NCBI RefSeq assembly: GCF_001625355.1 | Contig: NZ_JSEE01000005.1 | Span: forward strand, 1 to 64,000 | Reading direction: 5' to 3' | Length of the DNA stretch: 64,000 nt | Origin: Marinomonas sp. TW1 | Lineage (GTDB): Bacteria; Pseudomonadota; Gammaproteobacteria; Pseudomonadales; Marinomonadaceae | Shown: piece by piece, positions 1-8,702 of the stretch | Layout: each line of letters begins with the position of its first letter | How positions within the stretch are numbered: the first letter of the stretch is position 1 | Program-made: the position numbers and the translations under genes | Notes under the pieces: model-generated | What the model was told of the DNA's origin: nothing | Database searches by the model: none | The model's input: the letters and a program-made list of their open reading frames with translations, nothing else

Positions 1-96
1 TTTGAATACATTGAAGTATTTTATAACCGAAAGCGGCGTCATGCATTTTTAGATTACGTAGCGCCAGTTGATTATGAGGCTCAGTATGCCTCTTAA
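1..96 (+). mobile_element. IS3-family transposase (OrfB), C-terminal end only, cut by window edge
   Basis: The first 31 codons read through in frame 1 to a TAA at 94-96. They give a tail containing the peptides FYNRKRRHAFLDY and APVDYEAQYAS. This pattern (YNxxRRHxxLxYxxPxxYE) is the standard C-terminus of the DDE integrase-type OrfB of IS3-family elements. The DDE residues lie outside the window, so completeness cannot be judged. The 30 bases after the stop (about 97-126, ending in GGCAACCTCA) resemble the region where an IS3-family right end would fall, but the inverted repeat cannot be confirmed without the left end. Confidence in the family is good; confidence in the element boundary is low. 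Confidence 0.8.
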
Positions 97-343
97 TTAT
101 TTTATCCGTTTTATTGTGGCAACCTCAGGGTGACTAAACAATGTTTAGTCAAACCATCAACAATGATGTCACTGGCGAATCATTGGTAGCGTGAGAACAT
201 ATAGACAATCCAGTAATGAGTCATATGTTAAGCCCTTCTATATAGCCAGCGTATTGCAACCGATAACAAACAGTTCGTGATAAAGAATCTTCATATAGCC
301 AGTAAAATGAATCTTCCTTGAAATCAAAATGCCCTCATGAACA
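97..343. other. Intergenic region with a perfect 9-bp inverted repeat
   Basis: No convincing reading frame is seen. Positions 131-151 form a perfect inverted repeat: TGACTAAAC, a 3-base spacer, then GTTTAGTCA. It lies just after the probable end of the IS3 remnant and could be part of the IS end, an operator or a weak hairpin. Nothing else here can be assigned. Confidence 0.4.
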
Positions 344-2065
344 TTAGAGAATATTGTCGTGTTCCTTAATATCAGCCTTATTAGTATACATTTTCTTATC
401 CGCTACAATGAGAAGCTCCTCAACATTTTTACCGTCTTCTGGATAATGAGCCACGCCAATGGCCGTATTCAAATTAATTGCTATTGAGTTAAAGATAAAA
501 GGATCTGACAAGGCTTCTTTAATGTTTAAGAGTATCGAATCTATATCCTCTTTACTCTGTACGTTATTAAGCATAATAACGAATTCATCCCCAGCAAATC
601 GTGCTGCTAAGCCATTCTGAGGAGTCTGAGCTTTTAGCCTTAGAGCAAATTCCTTCAACGTTTGATCACCAATATCATGACCAAACTCATCATTTATTTT
701 TTTGAAGTCATTAAGGTCGAAAAACAACACCACAAAAGGCGTAATTGAATCAGCGATGACGCATTTTTCAATTGCTGCTTTTACATGTTGCTGGAAAGCA
801 TAGCGATTCGGTATACCAGTAAGGTAATCTGTCTGTAATCGGTTTTGCATGGCCGAAAAATTCTTCGCTAGAGCGCCAATCTCATCTTTTCTTTGGATAT
901 GTATAGGTTCTTCAAGATAACCACTTCCGACTCTGTTTACGGCTTGCGATAACAGCTTCAAATCCTTGGTTACCCAATGCAAAATAACAAGTCCGATAAT
1001 CGACACAACCGCCGTAGCGAGAATACTTAGAAATAACGTCTGAGTGACATTGTTCTTAATGCCACCCATAAAATCTTCACTCGGAATAGCCACGACGTTT
1101 ATCCATTTTAGTCCGGCCTCATCTTCGAATTTATTATAGCCAACGTAAAGCTCTCTACCCTGTTCATCGGTTAAGCTGAAGGTCTCCGGTTTAAGGTTTT
1201 CCATTTCACCAGAAATTAAAGGCGACAGTTTTAAATATATGTTCGTGAGCAGCGCATTGCCACTATCACCAGCGGCCACTCTAACGTTGCGTCCATTGTC
1301 ATCCCGTTTAATATTAGGGCTATGGGATGACGCAATCAGCATACCGTTAGACTCTACAATGAAAGCAATCGCATTTTCGGAAATGTTTAAACTAGCAATA
1401 AAATCGTTCAGTGACTCCAGAGAAATATCCGTTGCAACGACCCCTTCAAACGCTTCATTTTCGTCTTCAATACGTCGTGCTCTCGTCGCCACCAAATTAT
1501 TGGTTCTAAAATCGATGTAAACAGACGTCCAAATGTCATTAACATTACTCCAACCAGCCTGAAACCATGGCCTTACTCTAGGGTCAAAAATTTTGTCCTC
1601 TACAGACGAAAACAGCGGCTCGCTATTGATACCATCAATGGCGTAAAAGTTTCTCAGCTCTTCTGGAACGAACTTAACCCTTAACTCTCCGGAGTCAATG
1701 GAATCTCGATACAAGCCTATTGCTTGACCTGCTCTATTCCCATAGTACACATAGTTATTTGGATCTAAATATAAGGAAGAAGCGGTCCACAAACGGGTAC
1801 GAATGTTTTCAAAATCCTTTCTGATATCCTTTTGAACAGCAATACCGGCCGGAAAAGCCGTTTCAAGAACCGCAACCGACCCCACCACATGCCGATCTAT
1901 GGCTTGGCTTAAACGACTTACCGTTTCTTTTAATAAATTATCAGACACCGTCTGAACAGCATGGCTACCAGCGTTATAAGAAAGTAGGCCGATCGCCAGA
2001 GCCAAACAAATGACAAGTGCCACATAAGGAAGAATAAGAACAGATCTGAGTGAAAATTTGGTCAT
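344..2065 (-). CDS. Membrane diguanylate cyclase with periplasmic Cache sensor (Cache-HAMP-GGDEF)
   Basis: The 573-residue protein probably makes c-di-GMP from two GTP at the inner membrane in response to a periplasmic ligand. Membrane segments lie at about residues 8-30 and 343-366, enclosing a domain of roughly 310 residues with dCache-like features (for example FDPRVRPWFQAG). A HAMP-like linker spans about 368-411 and the GGDEF domain about 412-573, beginning at DYLTGIPNR. The active-site signature is AGDEF (about residues 491-495) instead of GGDEF; this variant is tolerated in several active cyclases. The FFDLNDFKKIND metal/GTP region is intact. The RxxD inhibitory site is absent (P and G replace R and D). 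The ATG at 2065 is the first in frame and precedes the membrane anchor. It is transcribed alone; the next gene downstream is the IS remnant. Confidence 0.88.
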   Translation of the reverse strand: MTKFSLRSVLILPYVALVICLALAIGLLSYNAGSHAVQTVSDNLLKETVSRLSQAIDRHVVGSVAVLETAFPAGIAVQKDIRKDFENIRTRLWTASSLYLDPNNYVYYGNRAGQAIGLYRDSIDSGELRVKFVPEELRNFYAIDGINSEPLFSSVEDKIFDPRVRPWFQAGWSNVNDIWTSVYIDFRTNNLVATRARRIEDENEAFEGVVATDISLESLNDFIASLNISENAIAFIVESNGMLIASSHSPNIKRDDNGRNVRVAAGDSGNALLTNIYLKLSPLISGEMENLKPETFSLTDEQGRELYVGYNKFEDEAGLKWINVVAIPSEDFMGGIKNNVTQTLFLSILATAVVSIIGLVILHWVTKDLKLLSQAVNRVGSGYLEEPIHIQRKDEIGALAKNFSAMQNRLQTDYLTGIPNRYAFQQHVKAAIEKCVIADSITPFVVLFFDLNDFKKINDEFGHDIGDQTLKEFALRLKAQTPQNGLAARFAGDEFVIMLNNVQSKEDIDSILLNIKEALSDPFIFNSIAINLNTAIGVAHYPEDGKNVEELLIVADKKMYTNKADIKEHDNIL

Positions 2066-2172
2066 GTGAATATATTACATGCCAACAATTATAAAGGACA
2101 ACAATAATGCCCCTTGCGAGACGATATTGTGAACGCTCCAACATACGTTCTATTTTCATCTGCCCCCAATTT

Positions 2173-2198
2173 CATGCCCTACCGAAAAGTAGGGCATG
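2173..2198 (-). terminator. Stem-loop after the porin gene
   Basis: A perfect 10-bp inverted repeat (CATGCCCTAC / GTAGGGCATG) with a 6-base loop lies immediately beyond the porin stop codon. It has no strong T-run on the minus strand, so it may be a 3'-end-stabilising hairpin rather than a classical intrinsic terminator. Confidence 0.5.
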
Positions 2199-2207
2199 TG
2201 TCCGAGG

Positions 2208-3137
2208 TTAAAATTCGATTTCTGTGCCTGCAACGTAGGCCATTTCCGCGCCTTCTTTGTCGGTATTAGAAAGCTCAGCAAAGACTTTTACGTCTTTAAA
2301 TTCAGGAAACGCATACGTCACGTTGGTGTACCATTCGCGAGTCTCTTCATCCGATTCTGGTTTATTATTCACATAACCAAGCACCAGGGTGGTCGAGTCG
2401 GCGACGTCAAACATGGTGACTAGGTTATAGACTTTTAACGTGTCTTCCGCTTCCGAGTAGTCTGCTGCGAAGGTCGCAAAACCAGCATCGTATTTGGCAC
2501 TCACCCCATACGAGTCCATCTTCTCACCATGAATTGCCACTTCGCGATTTTGGTAAGCGACGGCAAGTTCCAAGTCTGAAACGTTAAACGATGCAAACGC
2601 ATCAAATGATTGCTCGTCTTCGCTGTCTTCGCCTTCTGCTCGTAATTCTGTCGAGAGCACAAGATTCACTTTGTCTAGATCAAAGTCCAGTAAGATCACG
2701 TCGTCGCCATCCGTTTCATCAAAGGCCACATCGTCCGAGTCCATTTCATAGTCCTCTGCGATGCCAAATCCATCTGTAGCGTAATCTTGCTTACCAATCG
2801 ACAGCGCAGTATCACGGTAAGCAAAACCGGCATAAGCGTCTTTGAGTGCGGCACTGTTTTGATCATCGTCATCATTTGCCGCGTCGTCAAAGTCGAATTT
2901 GATTCGACCAAACGCACTCAGATCCTTGCTTAGTTGATAAGAGACTTTGTTATCAAATTTCAAAGAATCAAAGTTCACGTAAAGGTTTTTATTTTCACCA
3001 TTGTCTTTTTGCAATTGAATTTGGATGTCTCCATTCAATTGATATTTAAAGCCATCATGATCAACCATGGTGGCGGCCATAGCGGAAGTGGTCATAAGAG
3101 TAGAAAGCATTGCCGTTGCTAGAATTGTCTTTTTCAT
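2208..3137 (-). CDS. Outer-membrane general porin (Gram-negative porin family)
   Basis: This 309-residue precursor should form a beta-barrel channel in the outer membrane. The start at 3137 is chosen because GAGGAACT lies just upstream and the protein then begins with a classical signal peptide (MKKTILATAML..., cleavage near SAMA-A, about residue 21). An in-frame upstream start at 3170 would bury this signal. The mature chain is acidic and Asp-rich, opening with the porin-like segment DGFKYQLNGDIQIQL. It has alternating amphipathic strands and ends in TEIEF, with the C-terminal aromatic residue used as a BAM targeting signal. Length suits a 16-strand trimeric porin. The substrate is unknown. 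It lies 117 bp from an exported phosphatase in the same orientation, so it could help phosphate-ester entry, but this is only inference. Confidence 0.88.
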   Translation of the reverse strand: MKKTILATAMLSTLMTTSAMAATMVDHDGFKYQLNGDIQIQLQKDNGENKNLYVNFDSLKFDNKVSYQLSKDLSAFGRIKFDFDDAANDDDDQNSAALKDAYAGFAYRDTALSIGKQDYATDGFGIAEDYEMDSDDVAFDETDGDDVILLDFDLDKVNLVLSTELRAEGEDSEDEQSFDAFASFNVSDLELAVAYQNREVAIHGEKMDSYGVSAKYDAGFATFAADYSEAEDTLKVYNLVTMFDVADSTTLVLGYVNNKPESDEETREWYTNVTYAFPEFKDVKVFAELSNTDKEGAEMAYVAGTEIEF

Positions 3138-3253
3138 TTTAAGTTCCTCGGTGAGGTTTGTCTGTGCCACTAGACAACAGCCGCCCCACCTTATCTAAAA
3201 GTGTTTATGATTTAATAAAGAGTTCATTCAGTCCTGAAAGCGGTGATGTACCG

Positions 3254-4780
3254 CTAGTGAGGGCTTAGTTCATCCCGGTAACAGCGCTCTAGTTCACTTA
3301 AACTGTAGAAATACTGAGTGCCTGGAAAGACGTCGCAATCGTCTTTAAAGCCGATTTCTTTTTCGTTGTAGAGCATCTTCACCAAGGTGGCACTATTGGG
3401 TTTGTTGCTTTTAAACAGATCCCATTGGATGTTCGCAGAGTAAGGCGTTACCCAGCCGCCACGCCACGCGTTATTTTCTTGGCTATAAAGCTCGTCGGTG
3501 GTCGCGGATGTTTGGCTGCCTTCGACATGCAGAAGCGCCGCCAATGGCATAATTTGCTCGGCGTGAGCAAAACGAAGTTTGGCGACATGCTTAACCGTTT
3601 GACGGTCGTTCGCAACGGCGTCCATTTCATTGAACATGTCTTTTAGCAAGGGCTTCGCAATGTTGTAAGTCACACCATGACCATCCGCAAAGCTTGGCCC
3701 TTTTTCATAGAAGTCTTCCGCATCAGACTGGTAAGCGAACCAAGCGGATTCTTCTGGCGTGATAAATTGTTTCAGATCCCATTCTCCACCTTGCGCTTGG
3801 GCCTCACGCAACATCCCAGGCGCGATAATAAACATATTATAAAGTTTGGATGCCGCATCGACTTCGTTTTGCACGTACTTCCAATCGTCTTCTGTTTCAT
3901 CTGGTTTACGAGTATTGGTTTTAAAGCAATTTCCGGCCGCGACATCGCAATTTTTGTCATCAGAAACTTGGTGTTCAAGGAAATCGACAAACTCTTTGGT
4001 ATAAATGCGTTCTAGCATTTCACGCGCCAATAATTTGGTTTGCGGCAGTCTTGCGAGCTCATCCAAGGCGGCGTCTAGCTTGTCTGATTTTTTAAACGTC
4101 TTATAGGCTTTGTAGTTGTCCTTGTACTCTTGGTAGTTGGCGTTTTTCGCTGGGTTGGTTTTATGGAAGTAGAGCTCGTATTTATTGACCATCTTCTTAT
4201 CAATTTTATTGGCTTGTGTTTGGGCTTGATAACACTGCGCCGCATCATCGCTTACGTAGTTAACGTCTTTTGCAAGCGACTGCATGAAGAAATGGGCCGT
4301 TTGATTGGCTCGCGCTTTACCCGACGTTTGCACTTGAATACAGACAGGCTGTTGGGATGCATTCTGCATGAGCGGTGACAAACGCTCAGCCATGCGTGTG
4401 GCAATACCCGAAGGCTCTTCTTCACCAATTTTTGTGAGTAAACCATAGCCCAGGGTTTGGTTTGCTGCGGTGACTTGATCGGTGATCGGCCCAAGCTTTT
4501 CCCCCAGCTCCGTTAATTGGCCGCGTTGTTTCGCCAGTGCCCATACTTGTTTTGTCAGTACGTCGTATTTGGGGCTTGATAACGCGCGTGCCCCATGGCG
4601 TTCAACCAGTTGCGTATAAGCAATATTATAGCCGTCAGGTGCGGCTTCGTAGCGGCTTAAATCTTGTTTAGGCACGTACGTTGCCTTGCTGCTGTATTGA
4701 TATTCAACAGACTGAGCAAAGCTACTAGACGCACTCAACAAGGCGATCGTTGCTGAAGTGATGAGAGAATAACGATTCAT
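3254..4780 (-). CDS. Exported histidine acid phosphatase, clade 2 (phytase / MINPP-like)
   Basis: The 508-residue protein has an N-terminal signal peptide (about residues 1-22, cleaved near SSSFA-Q) and the histidine-phosphatase catalytic motif ERHGARA with the nucleophile His near residue 62. The distal motif is FAHAEQ (HAE, about residue 405). HAE in place of HD is typical of multiple inositol-polyphosphate phosphatases, so inositol phosphates are plausible substrates. Six or more Cys residues in the mature part suggest disulfides and a periplasmic or surface location. The ATG at 4780 is preceded by a weak AGGAAG. It lies upstream of the porin in the same direction with about 116 bp between, so co-transcription is possible. 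No clear Pho box was found upstream. Substrate specificity is inferred, not shown. Confidence 0.85.
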   Translation of the reverse strand: MNRYSLITSATIALLSASSSFAQSVEYQYSSKATYVPKQDLSRYEAAPDGYNIAYTQLVERHGARALSSPKYDVLTKQVWALAKQRGQLTELGEKLGPITDQVTAANQTLGYGLLTKIGEEEPSGIATRMAERLSPLMQNASQQPVCIQVQTSGKARANQTAHFFMQSLAKDVNYVSDDAAQCYQAQTQANKIDKKMVNKYELYFHKTNPAKNANYQEYKDNYKAYKTFKKSDKLDAALDELARLPQTKLLAREMLERIYTKEFVDFLEHQVSDDKNCDVAAGNCFKTNTRKPDETEDDWKYVQNEVDAASKLYNMFIIAPGMLREAQAQGGEWDLKQFITPEESAWFAYQSDAEDFYEKGPSFADGHGVTYNIAKPLLKDMFNEMDAVANDRQTVKHVAKLRFAHAEQIMPLAALLHVEGSQTSATTDELYSQENNAWRGGWVTPYSANIQWDLFKSNKPNSATLVKMLYNEKEIGFKDDCDVFPGTQYFYSLSELERCYRDELSPH

Positions 4781-5330
4781 GACTCTTCCTAAAAATGAAA
4801 GTGAAACAGGTGTGATGCGATTTCATAAAACAAGCGGAACAGTAACCACTAAATGTGACAATCTGATGGCATAAAAATGAATTTTGCACATAGGTGCAAA
4901 AAATTAACCTAACGTTCATTTGTTGTATTTTTGATGGTTGCTTTGCCTAAACTGGGAACGTTGAAGGCAACAGAAACAAGGCCCATTAAGTGCTTAAAAT
5001 GCCAGGAAAATGCGCCTATCAGTGGACATTGAAGGTATAAAAAACATCACTAAACGGCGATCAAATACTTAATACCCCTGTTAAAAAGGGCGCTGGTATT
5101 CAGTTCAACATAAAGCACTCTCATTTCTGATAAATGGCGAGCTAACGACTCAGCCATGCTTGGTATTCGTTTCAGTGAAAGTCTGGATTTTTAGCGGATA
5201 GCATCAAACGGAGCATGATCGAAATGCATTAAGTCATATCAGCCGGTAAGTCAGCCTTCACATCGTGTTTACTTGCCATATACAGTGCATTGATATGATC
5301 TTGTAATCCCCCTCGTTCGTATAAGTCAGC
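4781..5330. other. 550-bp intergenic region, divergent promoters presumed
   Basis: It separates the minus-strand phosphatase from the plus-strand DUF2256 gene and is AT-rich near the phosphatase. No convincing gene, riboswitch or repeat was recognised. The promoters of both neighbours should lie here but cannot be placed with confidence. Confidence 0.4.
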
Positions 5331-5492
5331 ATGGCCCACAAGAAACCCCATTTACCAGAAAAAATCTGTCTCGCTTGTCAGCGCCCTTTCACTTGGCGTA
5401 AAAAATGGGAGCGGGATTGGCAAAACGTCAAATACTGCTCCGTTCGCTGTAAGAAACAAGGCGCGAAACCGGCCTTAAATACGAATAACTAA
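5331..5492 (+). CDS. Small zinc-finger-like DUF2256 protein
   Basis: A 53-codon reading frame starts with ATG at 5331 and ends with TAA at 5490-5492. The product begins [20 protein letters not shown] and continues with WRKKWERDW and YCSVRCKK. These features (KxCxxCxRxFxWRKKWxxxWxxVxYCSxxCRxxK) are diagnostic of DUF2256, a very small family often found next to photolyase or cryptochrome genes. The four Cys (13, 16, 36, 40) look like a zinc site. The function is unknown. It lies 85 bp before mtgA in the same direction. The match to the family pattern makes this a real gene despite its size. Confidence 0.88.
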   Translation: MAHKKPHLPEKICLACQRPFTWRKKWERDWQNVKYCSVRCKKQGAKPALNTNN

Positions 5493-5577
5493 TTGCCTAC
5501 TAAGATGACTCCATCATGCGCTTGTGGTTTACTTTATGTACAGCAGTCGAAGTACTGAGCCGTTGGACAATGGGTTA

Positions 5578-6285
5578 ATGCCGAAAAAAAGTAAACGCAC
5601 ACAATCTCATAAACGATGGCGTCGTTGGGTGAACAAACTCTGGTCGATTTTCTGGCGAGCCTCGTTATTGTTTATCTTGGTGATCTTTCTTTTCCGTTTC
5701 ATTCCTTTGCCAACAACGGCTTTTATGCTGCAAAGTGATTACCCAGTAAAGCAAGAATGGATCAGTATTGATAAGTTGCCTAATCATGTGGCATTGGCCA
5801 TGGTGGCCTCTGAAGACCAACGTTTTCCCGAACATTATGGCGTGGACTTCGCGGCCATTCGTAAAGCGCTAGACCAATATTTTGATGGCGAGGGTTTACG
5901 AGGCGCCAGTACGATTACCCAACAAACCGCTAAAAATATCTTTCTATGGCCAGGGCAAAGCTTTCTGCGTAAAAGTTTGGAGGCAGGATTAGCGCTTGGC
6001 TTAGAAGCACTTTGGGGCAAGAAACGTATTCTTGAAGTCTATTTGAATATTGCCGAGTTTGGTAAAGGCATTTATGGAATTGAAGCCGCCAGCCAACATT
6101 ATTTTGGCCGATCGGCTGAGCGCTTAACAAAAGATCAAGCTGCTCGTTTAGCTGTGCTGTTGCCTAGCCCTCGTACGCGTGATCCGGTCAATCTTACTCG
6201 CTACTTACGCAAACGCGCCGTCTGGGTTGAACTGCAAATGCGCCAACTGGGCAGCCACTATTTGGCCACTATTCTGCAACACTAA
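5578..6285 (+). CDS. mtgA: Monofunctional biosynthetic peptidoglycan transglycosylase
   Basis: This enzyme polymerises lipid II into glycan strands at the outer face of the inner membrane. From the ATG at 5578 the protein is 235 residues, close to the roughly 240 of Escherichia coli MtgA. A GTG at 5524 would add 18 unlikely residues; neither start has a strong ribosome site. A basic N-terminus precedes one membrane anchor (about residues 25-45). The GT51 domain shows the catalytic-Glu motif EDQRFPEHYG, then GASTITQQTAKN and KKRILEVYLNIAEFG, all family signatures. There is no transpeptidase domain. An intrinsic terminator follows at once. Confidence 0.95.
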   Translation: MPKKSKRTQSHKRWRRWVNKLWSIFWRASLLFILVIFLFRFIPLPTTAFMLQSDYPVKQEWISIDKLPNHVALAMVASEDQRFPEHYGVDFAAIRKALDQYFDGEGLRGASTITQQTAKNIFLWPGQSFLRKSLEAGLALGLEALWGKKRILEVYLNIAEFGKGIYGIEAASQHYFGRSAERLTKDQAARLAVLLPSPRTRDPVNLTRYLRKRAVWVELQMRQLGSHYLATILQH

Positions 6286-6311
6286 GGCGTCATAAATAAA
6301 CCACCAAGAAC

Positions 6312-6350
6312 AAAAAAAGCGACACTCAGTCATACCGAGTGTCGCTTTTA
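6312..6350. terminator. Bidirectional intrinsic terminator between mtgA and yqhD
   Basis: A 13-bp inverted repeat (AAAAGCGACACTC at 6315-6327, GAGTGTCGCTTTT at 6337-6349) has a 9-base loop. It is flanked by an A-run on the left and a T-run on the right, so it can end transcription from both convergent genes. Confidence 0.9.
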
Positions 6351-6375
6351 AATTCAAACGAGCTGTGACTAAAAC

Positions 6376-7536
6376 TTACTTCGTCGCTACTAGAATCTTA
6401 CGCACAACGTCCAATGTTAAATCACCCGTTTCCGACAAGGCCGTTAAACCCATTTTCTCCATGCTCTTAACGATGCTGTCGATACCGGCATCATCAATAC
6501 CGTAATGCGTCAGGTTAGTTTCAATATCAAGAGCGTTGAAGAAAGCTTCGGTTTTATCAATCGCAAGATCAATTTTCGCCTCATCAGACCCGTCTGTTAG
6601 ATCCCAAACCCGCTCAGCAAACTGCAGTAATTTAGCGTGCTTATGTGTCTTACGTTCACGCAATAGGTTAGGCAAAATAATGGCCAAAGTTCGTCCATGA
6701 GCAATACCGTATTGCGCTGTCATCTCATGACCAATCATGTGAGTTGACCAATCTTGTGGAACCCCCACACCTATGATGCCATTTAGCGCATTGGTCGCGG
6801 ACCAAATGAAGTTTTTACGCGCATCCATATCATCGTTATCAGCCAGGGTCACTGGGCCATCTTCAATCAAGGTTTTAAGAATGCCTTCCGCCATTCTGTC
6901 TTGAACTTTCGCTTTGACAGGCTGCGTTAGATACTGCTCTACAACGTGTACGAAGGCATCGGCAACACCATTGGCGATTTGTTCCTTCGGTAAGGTTTTA
7001 GTCAAATCTGGTTCCAATACAGAGAACTTAGGAAACACCAACGGTGACATAAATGGGTATTTTTGCGCTTGATAGGTAATCACGCCACCCATGTTCATTT
7101 CTGAGCCTGTCGCAGGCAACGTTGCTACGCAACCTAACGGTAGCGCCTTCTCTGCAGGCACAGGAGAAAAACCATTAAAGAGAATGTGTTGATACTCTTC
7201 GCTGGCCGATTCCGCGGCTAAGGCAATAAATTTTGTGCCGTCCATGACGGAACCGCCACCCACAGCCAACAAGAAATCAACCTGTTCTGCTTTCACTACC
7301 TCAACGGCTTTTACTAGGGTATCAAATTGTGGGTTTGGCTCTATGCCACCAAATTCAACAATGTCACGAGCCTGCAAGGCCGCACGCACTTTGTCGATCG
7401 TGCCGTATTTTTTCGCACTCTGGCCACCAAAAGTAATCATTACTTTTGCGTTGCTAGGAATCAGTTTATCCAGTTCTGCTAAACGATCTTGGCCAAAAAC
7501 GATGTGTGTTGGATTATAGTAATCAAAATTGTTCAT
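6376..7536 (-). CDS. yqhD: NADPH-dependent aldehyde reductase / iron-type alcohol dehydrogenase YqhD
   Basis: The protein reduces short-chain and toxic aldehydes to alcohols with NADPH in the cytoplasm. At 386 residues it matches E. coli YqhD (387) along its length. Matching segments include EFGGIEPNP, the cofactor loop GGGSVMDGTKFIA, LPATGSEMN, and the Zn/Fe ligand regions DAFVHVVEQYLT and HMIGHEMTAQYGIAHG. The ATG at 7536 fits the family start (MNNFDYYNPT). A divergent AraC-type gene follows, the same arrangement as yqhC-yqhD, where YqhC activates yqhD on aldehyde stress. Similar aldehyde-responsive control is inferred. Confidence 0.95.
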   Translation of the reverse strand: MNNFDYYNPTHIVFGQDRLAELDKLIPSNAKVMITFGGQSAKKYGTIDKVRAALQARDIVEFGGIEPNPQFDTLVKAVEVVKAEQVDFLLAVGGGSVMDGTKFIALAAESASEEYQHILFNGFSPVPAEKALPLGCVATLPATGSEMNMGGVITYQAQKYPFMSPLVFPKFSVLEPDLTKTLPKEQIANGVADAFVHVVEQYLTQPVKAKVQDRMAEGILKTLIEDGPVTLADNDDMDARKNFIWSATNALNGIIGVGVPQDWSTHMIGHEMTAQYGIAHGRTLAIILPNLLRERKTHKHAKLLQFAERVWDLTDGSDEAKIDLAIDKTEAFFNALDIETNLTHYGIDDAGIDSIVKSMEKMGLTALSETGDLTLDVVRKILVATK

Positions 7537-7720
7537 AGTTACCCTCGTAATATTGGAAACAACAATAGATGCACTATAGTTCTGATTATGTTTTTATTTA
7601 AGGCCTATTTGGGCTTATTACATGCCTATTCGTTCAAATTATAATTTTAGTAGGCATCCTAAACGTTTACTATTATCATTCTTAATTAGACAAAAACTTC
7701 AGGCAAAAGCGGTGTCCAAT

Positions 7721-8611
7721 ATGCTCTCTCAATTTCAGCAGGCTTTAACACAACATGCCATCCAAGACGGTTTTACACCATCCTTGATGTCAAACTTCGG
7801 TGTCTTTCGTGCGTCTCAACAGCAAACAAAAAATCATGCTTTTTACCAACCTTTCATTTGCTTAATGGGACAGGGAGTAAAGCGTTGCCATGTGGGCGAT
7901 CATGCTTACACATACGAAACAGGCGACTTTTTCATTAACTTTTTACCTACTCCGGTCACCAGTGAAATCCTCCAAGCGGACGACAAAACGCCGATGCTAT
8001 CGGGTTTATTGGAAATCAATCTCGTGAGTTTGGCTGATATGGTGTTGCGCATTGAGCGCTGTGAGAAACATACTAAAGCGTACTCTAAAGAAGGGTTATC
8101 CTCCTTGATGGTCGGTAAAGCCGATGATCGGCTGCTGGCTTTATTCAACAAATTAATCGACATCAGTTATCACCCATTAGACGCCAAAATTTTAGGTGAA
8201 GCCGTGGTAGACGAAATCTATTATCGTATTTTGACCAGTCAGTATGGTGATGCCTTACGTCATTTGTTAAACCAGTACGGCGGTATTCAACCCATATCCA
8301 GAGCGATTACCTACATTCATGACAACCCTAACCGCATGATTCAAGTCCAAGAGCTGGCAGAAATCGCGAACATGAGTAAGACACGCTTTTTTAATGCCTT
8401 TAAACAAGTCATGCATGTGCCACCAATGCAGTACATCAAATCAAGCAAGTTACAAAAAGCTCAACTCTTGTTAAAGCAAGGCCTGAGCGCCACCGAAACC
8501 AGCTTTCAAGTTGGCTACAGTAGCTTTTCTCAATTCAGTCGTGAATATAAGCGTTTTTATGGCTTTCCGCCGTCACAAACCCAGTATTATCCAAATCAAG
8601 TACACGAATAA
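7721..8611 (+). CDS. AraC-family regulator, likely YqhC-like activator of yqhD
   Basis: The ATG at 7721 gives 296 residues. An N-terminal AraC_N-type ligand domain (about residues 10-170, with YQPFICLMGQG and YETGDFFINFLPTPVTSEI) is followed by a C-terminal double helix-turn-helix (about 195-290, with MIQVQELAEIANMSKTRFFNAFKQV and a second helix near SATETSFQVGYSS). An upstream in-frame ATG at 7622 would add 33 AT-rich, unlikely residues that overlap the probable promoter region. Divergence from the aldehyde reductase gene suggests it controls that gene. The inducer is unknown but is expected to be an electrophilic aldehyde. Confidence 0.85.
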   Translation: MLSQFQQALTQHAIQDGFTPSLMSNFGVFRASQQQTKNHAFYQPFICLMGQGVKRCHVGDHAYTYETGDFFINFLPTPVTSEILQADDKTPMLSGLLEINLVSLADMVLRIERCEKHTKAYSKEGLSSLMVGKADDRLLALFNKLIDISYHPLDAKILGEAVVDEIYYRILTSQYGDALRHLLNQYGGIQPISRAITYIHDNPNRMIQVQELAEIANMSKTRFFNAFKQVMHVPPMQYIKSSKLQKAQLLLKQGLSATETSFQVGYSSFSQFSREYKRFYGFPPSQTQYYPNQVHE

Positions 8612-8702
8612 CTGATTGATTAAACGGACATAATTTGTCCCTTTTCGCTGACTATTTTTTAAGCTACTCTTTAATCACGGGATGTTTGCTAGGAGAGCAG
8701 AA

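Noticed and set aside
3239..3255. AGCGGTGATGTACCGCT as a terminator after the phosphatase gene
   Set aside because: The stem is only 6 bp, has no T-run and partly overlaps the 3' end of the gene.
4781..4900. Pho box before the histidine acid phosphatase gene
   Set aside because: Only a partial TTGTCAC-like half site is visible; no second half at the right spacing.
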